This document shows positions 1-7,405 of a stretch of 44,231 nt of DNA, in pieces (position 1 is the stretch's first letter; each line of letters starts with the position of its first letter). A model generated the notes under the pieces. It was not told the origin of the DNA. It ran no database searches and saw only the letters and a list, made by a program, of their open reading frames with translations. Made by a program: the position numbers and the translations under genes. The DNA is taken from positions 1 to 44,231 of the forward strand of contig CANJXH010000005.1 of NCBI GenBank assembly GCA_947478755.1, read 5' to 3'. The DNA comes from Betaproteobacteria bacterium (lineage in GTDB: Bacteria > Pseudomonadota > Gammaproteobacteria > Burkholderiales > Rhodocyclaceae).

Positions 1-822
1 GACCTTGATATACGGGGTGCCATCGTCCACCTCGGTACCGCTTGGCGATCGATGCAAGCCGGTCGTCACTATGCCGATGCCGCCAGTGCGTTGCTGGGCG
101 AAATGACTGCTGTAACGGCGCTGATCGGCAGCAACATCAAGACACCTGGGAAAATCAGCTTTCAGGTGCAGGGGCATGGTGCGATCAGTCTGATGGTAGT
201 GGATTGCAATGAACAATTGCATCTGCGCGGCATGGCGCGTGCTCCTGCCGACCTGGCCCCGGCCCCGATATCGGCGCTGTTTGGTGATGGCAACCTGGTA
301 CTCACCCTGCAGAACAGCAATCCGGACGACTGGCCTTACCAGAGCATCGTGCCGTTGCAGGGCGACAGCGTCGCAACCATCTTCGAAAGCTATCTCGCGC
401 TTTCGGAGCAGGCACCGTCGCGACTTTGGCTGACCGCCGACACCGCCTATGCCTGCGGCCTGTTCTTGCAGAAGCTTCCGGATGCGGACAAAAAGGATGC
501 CGATGGATGGAACAGGGTTCAGATACTGGCGGGAACCGTGACGCCGGGCGAACTCACTTTGCCGGCTGAAACATTGCTGGGCCGCCTTTTCCCGGAAGAA
601 AACGTACGCCTTTTCCCGGCGCGTGAGGCCAGTCACGTCTGCCTGCGAGACGAAGACAAGGTGACCGAGATGCTGCGCTCGCTCGGCCGCGAAGAACTGG
701 CTTCGATCTTTGCCGAACGCGGGGAAATCGTGATTCACGACGAAATCTGCAACCATGAATACCGTTTCGGGCCGGATCTGCTGGATCGCCTCTTCCCTGA
801 TGAAAAGCGGGTCATCCACTGA
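1..822 (+). CDS. hslO: Hsp33 redox-regulated chaperone, 5'-truncated by window edge, degenerate zinc site
   Basis: Cytosolic holdase chaperone of the Hsp33 family, which is normally activated by oxidation of a C-terminal four-cysteine zinc site. The reading frame is open from base 1. The residues before the first ATG (52) read like the conserved Hsp33 N-terminus (DIRGAIVHLGTAWRSM), so the true start lies a little upstream of the window. The conserved linker MLRSLGREEL and the C-terminal CN-x-Y-x-F are present. The family pattern CxC...CxxC is only half kept: the first cysteine (codon 640-642) and the fourth (748-750) remain. The second position is Arg (646-648) and the third is Asp (739-741). 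Zinc binding and the usual vicinal disulfides should therefore be impaired or absent. The stop overlaps the region just before the next gene (1 base gap), so the two are probably co-transcribed. Confidence 0.93.
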   Translation, partial: DLDIRGAIVHLGTAWRSMQAGRHYADAASALLGEMTAVTALIGSNIKTPGKISFQVQGHGAISLMVVDCNEQLHLRGMARAPADLAPAPISALFGDGNLVLTLQNSNPDDWPYQSIVPLQGDSVATIFESYLALSEQAPSRLWLTADTAYACGLFLQKLPDADKKDADGWNRVQILAGTVTPGELTLPAETLLGRLFPEENVRLFPAREASHVCLRDEDKVTEMLRSLGREELASIFAERGEIVIHDEICNHEYRFGPDLLDRLFPDEKRVIH

Positions 823-823
823 G

Positions 824-1474
824 ATGGATATCGCCGGGTTATCGCAACTCGTCATTCACTTTGACCAGCATGTTGGCAGCTTTGCCGTGCAGCACGGTAC
901 CGCAATCTACGCGATGCTGTTCGCGATAGTATTTGCCGAGATCGGCCTGATTCCCTTTTTCTTTCTACCCGGAGATCCACTGTTGTTTCTGTGCGGCGCC
1001 TACTGTGCTACCGGTGCAATCAGCATCTGGGTGCTGATGCCGGTCTTGTTTGCTGCCACTATCGGTGGCAGCACGTTAAGTTACGCGATTGGCAAGCGCG
1101 TCGGCGTGAAGGTCTTCAGCCTGAATTACCGTTGGCTGGACCAGCAGGCGCTCCATCGCAGCAAGGACTTTTATGAACGCCACGGGCACATCACCTTCCT
1201 CCTGTCCCCTTATATCGCCGTGGTGCGAACGTTTGCTCCCTTTGTCGCCGGTGTCTCGGCGATGGCGTACCCGAAGTTCCTGCTCTCAGTGATTGCTGGC
1301 GCAGCGCTCTGGACAGGTGGGCTTGTGATTGCCGGTTATTACTTCGGCAATGTGCCGATCATCCGCGACCATATGAATGCCATTGTACTGACAGGCATCG
1401 GGCTTGGCGTCGGTTCACTGGCGTTTGGCAGCATATGGCGCCATGTCAAATGCGCGAGATGCCCAGCGAACTGA
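824..1474 (+). CDS. DedA family (VTT domain) inner-membrane protein
   Basis: A protein of 216 residues with several hydrophobic segments and the DedA/VTT signature region: an acidic Glu in the first membrane segment (FAEIGLIPFFFLPGDPLL), then a later loop with Arg in VVRTFAPFVAGVS and a Gly-rich re-entrant stretch. DedA proteins act in the inner membrane as lipid flippases or in proton-dependent membrane homeostasis; the substrate of this one cannot be told. The ATG at 824 lies one base after the hslO stop and begins MDIAGLSQL, typical of the family. An in-frame upstream start at 755 would add a non-homologous 23-residue stretch inside hslO and is rejected. The gene ends 13 bases before a decayed DUF1295 stub. 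Confidence 0.88.
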   Translation: MDIAGLSQLVIHFDQHVGSFAVQHGTAIYAMLFAIVFAEIGLIPFFFLPGDPLLFLCGAYCATGAISIWVLMPVLFAATIGGSTLSYAIGKRVGVKVFSLNYRWLDQQALHRSKDFYERHGHITFLLSPYIAVVRTFAPFVAGVSAMAYPKFLLSVIAGAALWTGGLVIAGYYFGNVPIIRDHMNAIVLTGIGLGVGSLAFGSIWRHVKCARCPAN

Positions 1475-1486
1475 GCGGGTTATAAC

Positions 1487-1561
1487 GCCATGGGGTCTCG
1501 ATCCGGATATCAGAAGCTGATGTCGAAGACCAACAGCTTCTTACCGATTCCGCAGAGGAAA
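1487..1561 (+). pseudogene. C-terminal stub of a DUF1295 steroid-reductase-like gene
   Basis: Read in frame from 1487, 25 codons match the extreme C-terminus of the intact DUF1295 protein at 11039-11878. By hand alignment 17 of 25 residues are identical with no gaps, including the run KTNSFLPIP followed by x-R-K. The stop codon is lost (AAA CAG CCG follows), and nothing of the preceding 250 or so residues remains: DedA ends only 13 bases upstream. This is a deletion remnant, and it marks one edge of a duplicated segment whose other copy lies at 11039-12933. Confidence 0.8.
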
Positions 1562-1570
1562 CAGCCGAAC

Positions 1571-2731
1571 TTAGCCAAGATTGTTTTTCTTGATGCGGGC
1601 ACAAACATCCAGCTGGCGTCCAATGGACGCCTGGGCATCAGCGGGATCCAGCAGCAAGGGCAATAATTCAACCAGATCGATGCAGGTTGCACCTGCATCG
1701 ACAAAGGGCTGAATCTGCGCCGCCACCTGTTCCGCATTGCCCCAGATAAAACCCAGCTCCGACATCTTGCGCGTGACCTGCCCCAATATCCGGTCAACCT
1801 CGGCACGATCGGTGTACTGGTACGGAACAAGCTTCATGGAATAGTGCCAATCAACCGGAAACGCAGGCATCTCGCCGTAGGCGTGCCAGTCCGCCATGTT
1901 CATGCGGCCGTATATCGCCACCAGCCAGCGGAGCAAGGGGTTGTCAAGCGCCTTGCGGATGACCTCCGGGTCATCATGAATCAAGGTGAATACCCAGAGA
2001 CAAAAACCGAATTTCTCCGGATCGCGCCCCTTGGCTGCCACGTCGTTGCGCATTGAGCGAACCATGTCCGCAAATTTCTCCGGGGTCGCCACTACATTGG
2101 GGGCGACCGTGGCAAAGCCATCTGCATGGCTTGTCGCCAAGTCGATCAATTTGGGACCACCCCCAAGCGCATAGATCTGCGGTCTGTTCGGGCGCACGCC
2201 GCCAATCCATGCCTTGTCGAAATTCCAGCAATGGCCCTGCATGCTCACCATGCCGTCACCTTTCCAGAACTCGTCGTAATAGCGCAGATGGTCCTCCTGG
2301 CGCTTGAGCCCCTCCGAGCGTTTCCAGCCATAGGGCTGCGTCTGCTTCAATTCACCGGCACCGATCTGAAGCATCGCGCGGCCACCGCTAAGATTGGCAA
2401 GCGTCAGCATGGTCTGCATCATTTCCGCCGGGCCACGCCGAATCGCATCGGTACTGATGGTGATGCCGATACCCGGCGCCGCGGCAGAAGCATAAGCGGC
2501 GAGGACAGCAGGATCGGCTGTCGAATCAAGGTCGGGGATCATCGTCGCCAACGGACTGTTTTGTGGCGACCACAAGTGCGGCGGCCACCAGCCGTTCATC
2601 TGGTCGGCGACGTGCAGGTAGTCGACGCTCCCATTGGCGTGGATCGCACTGGCAATCTGTGTCAGGGCAGCTGCCGGAAGACTGCGATCGGCATTGAGCA
2701 TCAATGAGGTCTGAATCGTGTTTGACGTCAT
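1571..2731 (-). CDS. LLM-class (luciferase-like) flavin-dependent oxidoreductase
   Basis: A protein of 386 residues with the bacterial luciferase-like TIM-barrel pattern. It has an N-terminal strand and sampling loop, the family core LSGGRAMLQIGAGE after a RRGPAEMMQ segment, and a C-terminal half with regularly spaced helices ending in FVDAGATCIDLVE. Relatives use FMN or F420 to oxidise or reduce hydrophobic substrates; the cofactor is not decidable here. The start at 2731 is chosen because GAGGAGGAAG sits just upstream of the ATG; the frame stays open 47 codons further but without family similarity. It diverges from the sulfotransferase at 2853 across about 120 bases. It lies between a DUF1295 stub and that sulfotransferase, an arrangement not seen in the sister copy at 11039-12240, so it was inserted here or lost there. 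Confidence 0.85.
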   Translation of the reverse strand: MTSNTIQTSLMLNADRSLPAAALTQIASAIHANGSVDYLHVADQMNGWWPPHLWSPQNSPLATMIPDLDSTADPAVLAAYASAAAPGIGITISTDAIRRGPAEMMQTMLTLANLSGGRAMLQIGAGELKQTQPYGWKRSEGLKRQEDHLRYYDEFWKGDGMVSMQGHCWNFDKAWIGGVRPNRPQIYALGGGPKLIDLATSHADGFATVAPNVVATPEKFADMVRSMRNDVAAKGRDPEKFGFCLWVFTLIHDDPEVIRKALDNPLLRWLVAIYGRMNMADWHAYGEMPAFPVDWHYSMKLVPYQYTDRAEVDRILGQVTRKMSELGFIWGNAEQVAAQIQPFVDAGATCIDLVELLPLLLDPADAQASIGRQLDVCARIKKNNLG

Positions 2732-2749
2732 TTTCTTCCTCCTCGGTTT

Positions 2750-2799
2750 TATCTTACCCGGTTTGCAGCCGCAGCCCATCATGATGTGCAGGTAAGATA
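2750..2799. promoter_or_regulatory. Long-arm inverted repeat between divergent genes, candidate operator or leader stem
   Basis: An exact 9-base inverted repeat TATCTTACC (2750-2758) and GGTAAGATA (2791-2799) is separated by 32 bases. Between the arms is a second short palindrome CATCATGATG. It begins 19 bases upstream of the luciferase-like start at 2731 and lies inside the divergent promoter region shared with the sulfotransferase at 2853. It could bind a regulator of both genes or fold in the leader of the minus-strand transcript. No regulator gene is in the window, so the role is inference. Confidence 0.35.
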
Positions 2800-2852
2800 G
2801 CGCAAAGCAATGAGTCGCATCGAACTCAAGCGCAAATTGTGAGGAGAGCCAC

Positions 2853-4058
2853 ATGGCTGAAGCCAGCACCATTACAATGCCGGTAATCGGGATTGAAGAT
2901 CTGCATCCCGATCTTCTGCTTGCCGCCGCATCAAAAGCAACCGGCCTCGCTGATTACGGCGACATGGATTTTCTCGAAGGTTTCACCCTCTACCTTGAGG
3001 ATCTGCGCACCGACGCCGGGCTGAGCGAGAGCGGCGTCGGCAACATTCGTCAGGATATCCTGCGCATGCTGTCCAACCGGCTTGGATTCGTGCGTGATCT
3101 GACGCAGCACCCCGAAATTCTCGATGAAGCCATCGAACGACCAATCATCATCACCGGCTTGCCGCGCACTGGAACCACCAAGCTGCAGCGAATGATTTCC
3201 GCCGACCCGGGAGTGCAGCGGCTCGAAGCATGGCGCGTCAACTTTCCTGCTCCATTTCCCGACAGCGCTGTCATCAGACCGGATCCGCGGATTGTGCTGA
3301 TGGAACAGATCGAGAGTGTGCTGAAAACACAGTACCCGGAAATGATGGCGCGCCACCCCGTCGAAGCGCGCGAGCCGGACGAAGAGTGGTACCTGATGGA
3401 AATGACCTTCGCCTCCTCGTTCTCCTCGATCAGAACACCTGCGCCAAGGCATCGGGCGTGGATGGAAAGCCGGTCGCAGGTGCCGGTGTATGAGTATCTG
3501 CGCAGAATCCTGCAGTACCTGCAATGGCAAGACGGCGGTGGCCGTGGCCGGCCGTGGGTGCTCAAGACACCTGCTCATCTTGGCAACCTGCTGGAGCTGT
3601 TCGAGGTTTTCCACGATGCTACCCTGGTGCATTGCCATCGTCATCCGAATTCTGTGGTCGCCTCGGCGGTGTCGCTACTCGAAGCCGGACACGGCATCTA
3701 CTGCAAGCACCTCGACCTGCGTGTGATTGCAATGGGTTTTATCGACTTCTTCACCAAACAACTCGAACGCAATTTCTCTGCGCGGCAAACCCTCGGCGAG
3801 TCACGCATCGTGGATGTCTATTACGACGACATCCGCGACCGACCGCTGGATATCATCAGCGACATTTACGATCGTTGGGGACGTCGCCTGACGCCCGAAG
3901 CAAAAAGCGCCTTGACGGAATGGAACGAAAGCCGACCCGAAGGCTACAAGGGCAAGTATCGCAATGAGGCAGAACGGATCGGTGTGGATCGGGCCGAGAT
4001 TGAAGCCGCATTCGCAGATTACCTGCGCCGCTTTCCGCGTCTTGCAGAACATGACTGA
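2853..4058 (+). CDS. Sulfotransferase family protein (Sulfotransfer_3 type), copy 1
   Basis: A 401-residue cytosolic PAPS-dependent sulfotransferase-fold protein. The 5'-phosphosulfate loop is TGLPRTGTTKLQRM (residues 101-114). The LKTP segment lies near 237-240. The 3'-phosphate site is HRHPNSVVASAVSL, with Arg263 and Ser271 as the usual nucleotide-binding pair. An N-terminal helical segment of about 95 residues precedes the P-loop, as in the other three paralogues here. GAGGAGA lies upstream of the ATG. The family moves sulfate from PAPS to hydroxyl groups; in steroid and lipid degraders such genes sit in catabolic clusters but their acceptors are mostly unknown. This is the surviving sulfotransferase of a duplicated segment: a decayed copy of the same gene lies at 11927-12170. 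It is the most divergent of the four paralogues in the window. Confidence 0.85.
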   Translation: MAEASTITMPVIGIEDLHPDLLLAAASKATGLADYGDMDFLEGFTLYLEDLRTDAGLSESGVGNIRQDILRMLSNRLGFVRDLTQHPEILDEAIERPIIITGLPRTGTTKLQRMISADPGVQRLEAWRVNFPAPFPDSAVIRPDPRIVLMEQIESVLKTQYPEMMARHPVEAREPDEEWYLMEMTFASSFSSIRTPAPRHRAWMESRSQVPVYEYLRRILQYLQWQDGGGRGRPWVLKTPAHLGNLLELFEVFHDATLVHCHRHPNSVVASAVSLLEAGHGIYCKHLDLRVIAMGFIDFFTKQLERNFSARQTLGESRIVDVYYDDIRDRPLDIISDIYDRWGRRLTPEAKSALTEWNESRPEGYKGKYRNEAERIGVDRAEIEAAFADYLRRFPRLAEHD

Positions 4059-4541
4059 AGCCACACCCCTGAAAATCAAGCTCTATCCTGCACTGGATAC
4101 CAAACAGCTTTCACTCTGCCACATCCAAGAAACATCTAAACTGACTCGGTTGCCTGTACGCTCGCGTTCGTGCTCAATTGGTAATCCATTGTGTAGAAAC
4201 AAATGCAGAAAAGGCCGCTGGGATCCATATGCTCAATTTATTGGTCGCCGGCACACTTCAATACTTGGCCAGATGCGATGCTTGTGCCAATGTCAGGATT
4301 CCGGCAATTGCTTTAACCGAACACATGCCGCACCCAGCCCAGATAGCGGTGAAGACCTACGATTTGGCTGCACGTCCAATAGCCGACGTGGCCGTGCAAG
4401 AAAAGTAACGATCGAAGCAGGAACATCGCTAGCGCAACGGCGACATCTCAACTTCCCCCCCTGGAAAAGTGCTCGCTGCTTGCGGAGATAGGCACTAAAA
4501 AGGACAAAGTTTTTCGTCGCGTAGTGAAATACTTCCAGTCG
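4059..4541. other. Gene-free stretch carrying duplication remnants
   Basis: No credible gene. Bases about 4080-4135 align with 12180-12234 downstream of the sulfotransferase ghost (shared GGATACC, CAGCTTTCAC, GCC-CATCCA-GA). Bases 4136-4237 are the stub listed separately. Beyond about 4240 similarity to 12340 onward becomes too weak to follow by eye. The rest, up to the acyl-CoA dehydrogenase 3' end at 4542, shows lower coding character and nothing I can name. Confidence 0.5.
4136..4237 (-). pseudogene. C-terminal stub of the six-segment membrane protein gene
   Basis: On the minus strand, 33 codons ending in TAG (4136-4138) match the C-terminus of the intact membrane protein at 12235-12933 without gaps. 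Sixteen of 33 residues agree by hand alignment, including GLF-x-I-x-FY, YQL and the terminal ES. Upstream (toward higher coordinates) the frame is broken at once by TAA at 4238-4240, and the rest of the gene is gone. With the DUF1295 stub at 1487 this frames the intact sulfotransferase between two decayed neighbours. Confidence 0.75.
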
Positions 4542-5711
4542 CTAGGCCGACTTCGTCCGTAGTAGCTTGCCGTCGAACAGGCTCCTGCCGATGATGTATT
4601 TCATGATCTCGATTGAGCCACCGGCGATCTTGACGATGCGGGCGTCGGCATAGGCGCGGGCGATCGGGTATTCCCACATATAGCCCCAGCCGCCGAAGAG
4701 CTGCAGGCATTCGTCCACCACCTTGCAGTGCAGGGTCGACAGCCACATCTTGCCCATGGCGGCGTCGATGGCGTCGAGCTGATCGCTCATGAAGAGCTCG
4801 ATGCACTTGTCGGTGAACACGCGGCCGATGGTGGCCTCGGTCTTGAGTTCGGCGAGCTTGAACTGGGTGTTCTGGAAGTCGGCAATGGTCTTGCCGAAGG
4901 CTTCGCGCTGCAAGGTGTAGTCGATGGTGTATTCGATCACCTCTTCGGCGACGACGGCGGAGCGTATGGTTTGGGCCAGACGCTCCTGCGGCAGTTTAGT
5001 CATCATGAGCTCGAACCCCTGCCCCTCCTTGCCGAGCATGGCGCTGGCGGGCACGCGCAGGTTTTCGAAAAAGAGTTCCGAGGTGTCCTGGGCACGCAAT
5101 CCCAGCTTCTCGAGGTTCTTGCCGCGCATGAAGCCCGGCAGGCTGGTATCGACCAGGAACAGGGTGACACCCTTGGCCCCGGCGGCACTGTCGGTCTTGG
5201 TGGCCAGCACGATGACGTCGCACATCTGGCCGTTGGAGATGAAGACCTTCTGCCCGTTGATGATGAAGTCGTCGCCGTCCCGGACGGCACGGGTGCGGAT
5301 GGCCTTGAGGTCGGAGCCGGCGTGGGGCTCGGTCATGCCCAGCGCGCCGATGGCTTCGCCACTGACCATCTTCGGCAGCCACTGCCGCTTCTGCTCCTCG
5401 CTGCCGAAGGACTTGACGTAGGTGGCGACGAGGTCGCAGTGGATCAGGAAGCCGGGGCCGGTATAGCCGCAGCGGGCGATTTCTTCGAACACGACCACAT
5501 CGAACAGATAGTCGAGGCCGAGGCCGCCGTATTCTTCGGGGATGGTACAGCAGAGCATGCCGGCGGCGCCGGCCTTGTGCCACAGCTCGCGCGGGCAGAT
5601 GCCGTCCTTCTCCCACTGGGCGTGGTAGGGCGCGATTTCCTTTTCGATGAACTTGCGAACGGTGTCGCGAAACTGGTGGTGCTCTTCACGGAATAAGGTG
5701 CGTTCAATCAT
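4542..5711 (-). CDS. Acyl-CoA dehydrogenase, long-chain/isovaleryl type active site
   Basis: A 389-residue FAD enzyme that introduces a 2,3 double bond into an acyl-CoA. Order of parts: helical N-domain (1-120); FAD/substrate loop IGALGMTEPHAGSDLKAIRT (121-140); beta domain; C-terminal helical domain with REAFGKTI and QLFGGWGYMWEYPIARAY (338-354). The usual C-terminal catalytic Glu of medium-chain enzymes is Gly here (IAGGSIEIM, 362-370). The Glu in PQER (Glu243) takes the place used by long-chain and isovaleryl-CoA dehydrogenases. It is last in a minus-strand set with SnoaL-like, SDR and enoyl-CoA hydratase-like genes, so a beta-oxidation-like role on a large or branched acyl-CoA is likely. 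No electron-transfer flavoprotein gene is nearby. Confidence 0.93.
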   Translation of the reverse strand: MIERTLFREEHHQFRDTVRKFIEKEIAPYHAQWEKDGICPRELWHKAGAAGMLCCTIPEEYGGLGLDYLFDVVVFEEIARCGYTGPGFLIHCDLVATYVKSFGSEEQKRQWLPKMVSGEAIGALGMTEPHAGSDLKAIRTRAVRDGDDFIINGQKVFISNGQMCDVIVLATKTDSAAGAKGVTLFLVDTSLPGFMRGKNLEKLGLRAQDTSELFFENLRVPASAMLGKEGQGFELMMTKLPQERLAQTIRSAVVAEEVIEYTIDYTLQREAFGKTIADFQNTQFKLAELKTEATIGRVFTDKCIELFMSDQLDAIDAAMGKMWLSTLHCKVVDECLQLFGGWGYMWEYPIARAYADARIVKIAGGSIEIMKYIIGRSLFDGKLLRTKSA

Positions 5712-5736
5712 GGTGGGGTATCAATAAAAAACGTTT

Positions 5737-5862
5737 GCCACAGAGGACACAGAGATCACAGAGGAAAAGCCAAACCCATGGGAAAGCGATTCCACGCTGT
5801 AAAGACAAATATTCGCGTTCAATCGACGTGCCTTTCTCTGTGCCCTCTGTGAACTCTCTGGC
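5737..5862. repeat. Long imperfect inverted repeat, CACAGAGG family, copy 1
   Basis: The left arm (5737-5767) is built of CACAGAGGACACAGAG-type units. The right arm (5833-5862) is its imperfect complement, ending CTCTCTGGC. The loop is about 65 bases. It sits between the SnoaL-like gene and the acyl-CoA dehydrogenase of one operon, so the transcript would carry a stem of roughly 30 base pairs. A second member with the same arms lies at 36499-36590. Such GC-poor units built on CACAGAGG are a widespread family of dispersed non-coding repeats; mobility in trans is an inference. Confidence 0.85.
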
Positions 5863-5901
5863 TTCAATATAAGCGTAACCCCCGACAATGCCCGGTCGGC
5901 G

Positions 5902-6297
5902 TCAGTTATCGCTCAGAAACTGGACCAGCAGCTGCGTGTCCTGCGGATAGACATCGAGGTGCACCACCTTGTCGTTGCGACAGGTATAGACCTCGACATA
6001 CGGCATCATGATGCTCTTGCCGGTCTTGCGCGAGGTGAAGGTCAGGTCCATCGAGGCGGCGACCTTGTCGCCCGTTCCGAGCAGTTCGCAGCGGCCGAAC
6101 TTGATGATCAGCCGCCCCATCAGGACCCCCAGAACATCCTTTTTGAACGCCTCGGATCCAAGGTGCGTCCCGCCGTACGGTAGCGACGGCGGCTCAATAC
6201 ACTTCATGTCCTGATCGATGCAGGCCATCACGCCTGCGGCATCTTCGCGCTTGACGGCTTCGAGCATTGCACCAACCACTTCAGCAGCTGTTTTCAT
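5902..6297 (-). CDS. SnoaL-like / NTF2-fold protein
   Basis: A 131-residue protein of the NTF2-like cone fold (SnoaL, ketosteroid isomerase relatives). Sequence marks are an N-terminal helix MKTAAEVVGAMLEAVKRED, DQDMKCIEPPSLPYGGTHLG typical of SnoaL-like proteins, and strands ending in VHLDVYPQD. The ATG at 6297 is chosen because AAGGAGGAGC precedes it; an upstream in-frame start lacks that support. Members are isomerases, hydratases or cyclases acting on small polycyclic compounds. Here it lies between an SDR and an acyl-CoA dehydrogenase, so a step on a pathway intermediate is likely, but the reaction cannot be read from the sequence. Confidence 0.8.
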   Translation of the reverse strand: MKTAAEVVGAMLEAVKREDAAGVMACIDQDMKCIEPPSLPYGGTHLGSEAFKKDVLGVLMGRLIIKFGRCELLGTGDKVAASMDLTFTSRKTGKSIMMPYVEVYTCRNDKVVHLDVYPQDTQLLVQFLSDN

Positions 6298-6378
6298 GAT
6301 TGCTCCTCCTTGTTGTAAGCCTTGTTTCAATCATCGGGCGCCTCGATGCACCAGTCGTCTATGAAACACCGAACAAGT

Positions 6379-6472
6379 CCGTTCGTGGTGAGCCTGTCGA
6401 ACCACATGCCAACTAAACCACAGCAATTTATACTGTCTGACGCTTGCCCTTCGACAAGCTCAGGGCGAACGG
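6379..6472. repeat. REP-like inverted repeat (TTCGACAAGCTCAGG type)
   Basis: The left arm CCGTTCGTGGTGAGCCTGTC... (6379-6404) is the imperfect complement of the right arm (6446-6472), which contains CCTTCGACAAGCTCAGG and ends GCGAACGG. The loop is about 41 bases. This arm sequence is a commonly seen extragenic palindrome in many proteobacterial genomes. It lies in the 206-base gap between the SDR stop and the SnoaL-like start, inside a probable operon, and could act as an RNA stability or attenuation element. Confidence 0.8.
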
Positions 6473-6503
6473 AAGGCTTGGTCGGCGATTCCCTATGCAA
6501 AAA

Positions 6504-7319
6504 CTACGTGGCACCCTGCTCGCGGTCGTGCTGCGGCCGGCCGGCATCTTCGACCTTTGCGGCCAGTTCTTCGGGGCGCGGGAAGCGCTGCAGGAAATGC
6601 CCGCCGTTCAACTGCAGATTGATCCCGGTGGCGTAGCAGGGCCCGGCCAGCCACAGCACGGCGTTGGCAAAATCGCTGGGCACGCCTATGCGCTTGAGCG
6701 GTATCTCGTATTCCATGCGCTCCTTCACCTGCGGGTTGGTCAGCAGGTCCCAGGTCAGGTCGGACAATATCGGACCAGGCTGTACGGAATTCACCCGGAT
6801 GTTGCGCCCGCCGTATTCCACGGCCGCATAGCGCACCAGGCAATCGGTCGCTGCCTTGGCACAGGCATAGGGGAACAGCGGGCCCATGACATTGGTCGTT
6901 GCCATGGTCGAAATGATGACAATCGATCCGCCATTGCCCATCGCGGCGGCAGCGTGTTTGACGAAATAGACGTTGGCAAGGTAGTTGGTGTCGAGCGACG
7001 ATTGCAAGGTCGCGGTTTCGGCTGTCTCGATCGGGCCCATCAGCGCCGAGCCGGCGGCATTCACTGCAATGTCGAGCTGCCCGTATTCCTTGAGCGCCGT
7101 CGCGATCAGCAGCTTGATGTCGTCCTCGCTGGTGGCGTCACAGCGCACCGCGATGCCTCCGGTCTTTTTGGCCAACTCCTGCAGCGGCGCCAGCGTTCGC
7201 GCACCGACCACCACCTTTGCGCCCTGCGCTGCCAGTGCTTCGGCAATGGCCCAGCCCGTACCACGGGCCGACGAGGCCCCCAGCACCACGGCAACCTTTC
7301 CTGTGAAATCAGTACCCAT
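6504..7319 (-). CDS. SDR family NAD(P)-dependent oxidoreductase
   Basis: A 271-residue classical short-chain dehydrogenase/reductase. The Rossmann loop is GASSARGTG (14-22), NAAG is at 87-90, the catalytic Asn at 112, Ser137, and Tyr151-x3-Lys155 (YACAK), followed by the PG motif of the cofactor site. The C-terminus runs about 20 residues past the usual end (GGHFLQRF then a charged tail). GAGGAGG precedes the ATG. It lies 86 bases downstream of the enoyl-CoA hydratase-like gene on the same strand. Together with that gene it would give the 3-hydroxyacyl or hydroxysteroid dehydrogenase step; substrate unknown. Confidence 0.92.
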   Translation of the reverse strand: MGTDFTGKVAVVLGASSARGTGWAIAEALAAQGAKVVVGARTLAPLQELAKKTGGIAVRCDATSEDDIKLLIATALKEYGQLDIAVNAAGSALMGPIETAETATLQSSLDTNYLANVYFVKHAAAAMGNGGSIVIISTMATTNVMGPLFPYACAKAATDCLVRYAAVEYGGRNIRVNSVQPGPILSDLTWDLLTNPQVKERMEYEIPLKRIGVPSDFANAVLWLAGPCYATGINLQLNGGHFLQRFPRPEELAAKVEDAGRPQHDREQGAT

Positions 7320-7405
7320 TGAATGCTCCTCCTCTTGTTTTGGTTTTGCTCAACGCTGCCCCGGCGCTCAAACCGGGCAGAAACCCTTGTGTCTCTTGGC
7401 CGGCG

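Noticed and set aside
4178-4408. A 76-codon plus-strand frame in the gap after the first sulfotransferase
   Set aside because: It overlaps the antisense stub of the membrane protein gene and reads through duplication debris; the start would be GTG without a ribosome site.
4728-5696. A 322-codon plus-strand frame opposite the acyl-CoA dehydrogenase
   Set aside because: Composition is dominated by Gly, Val, Leu and Asp in a pattern expected from the reverse of an acyl-CoA dehydrogenase; no ribosome site or motif.
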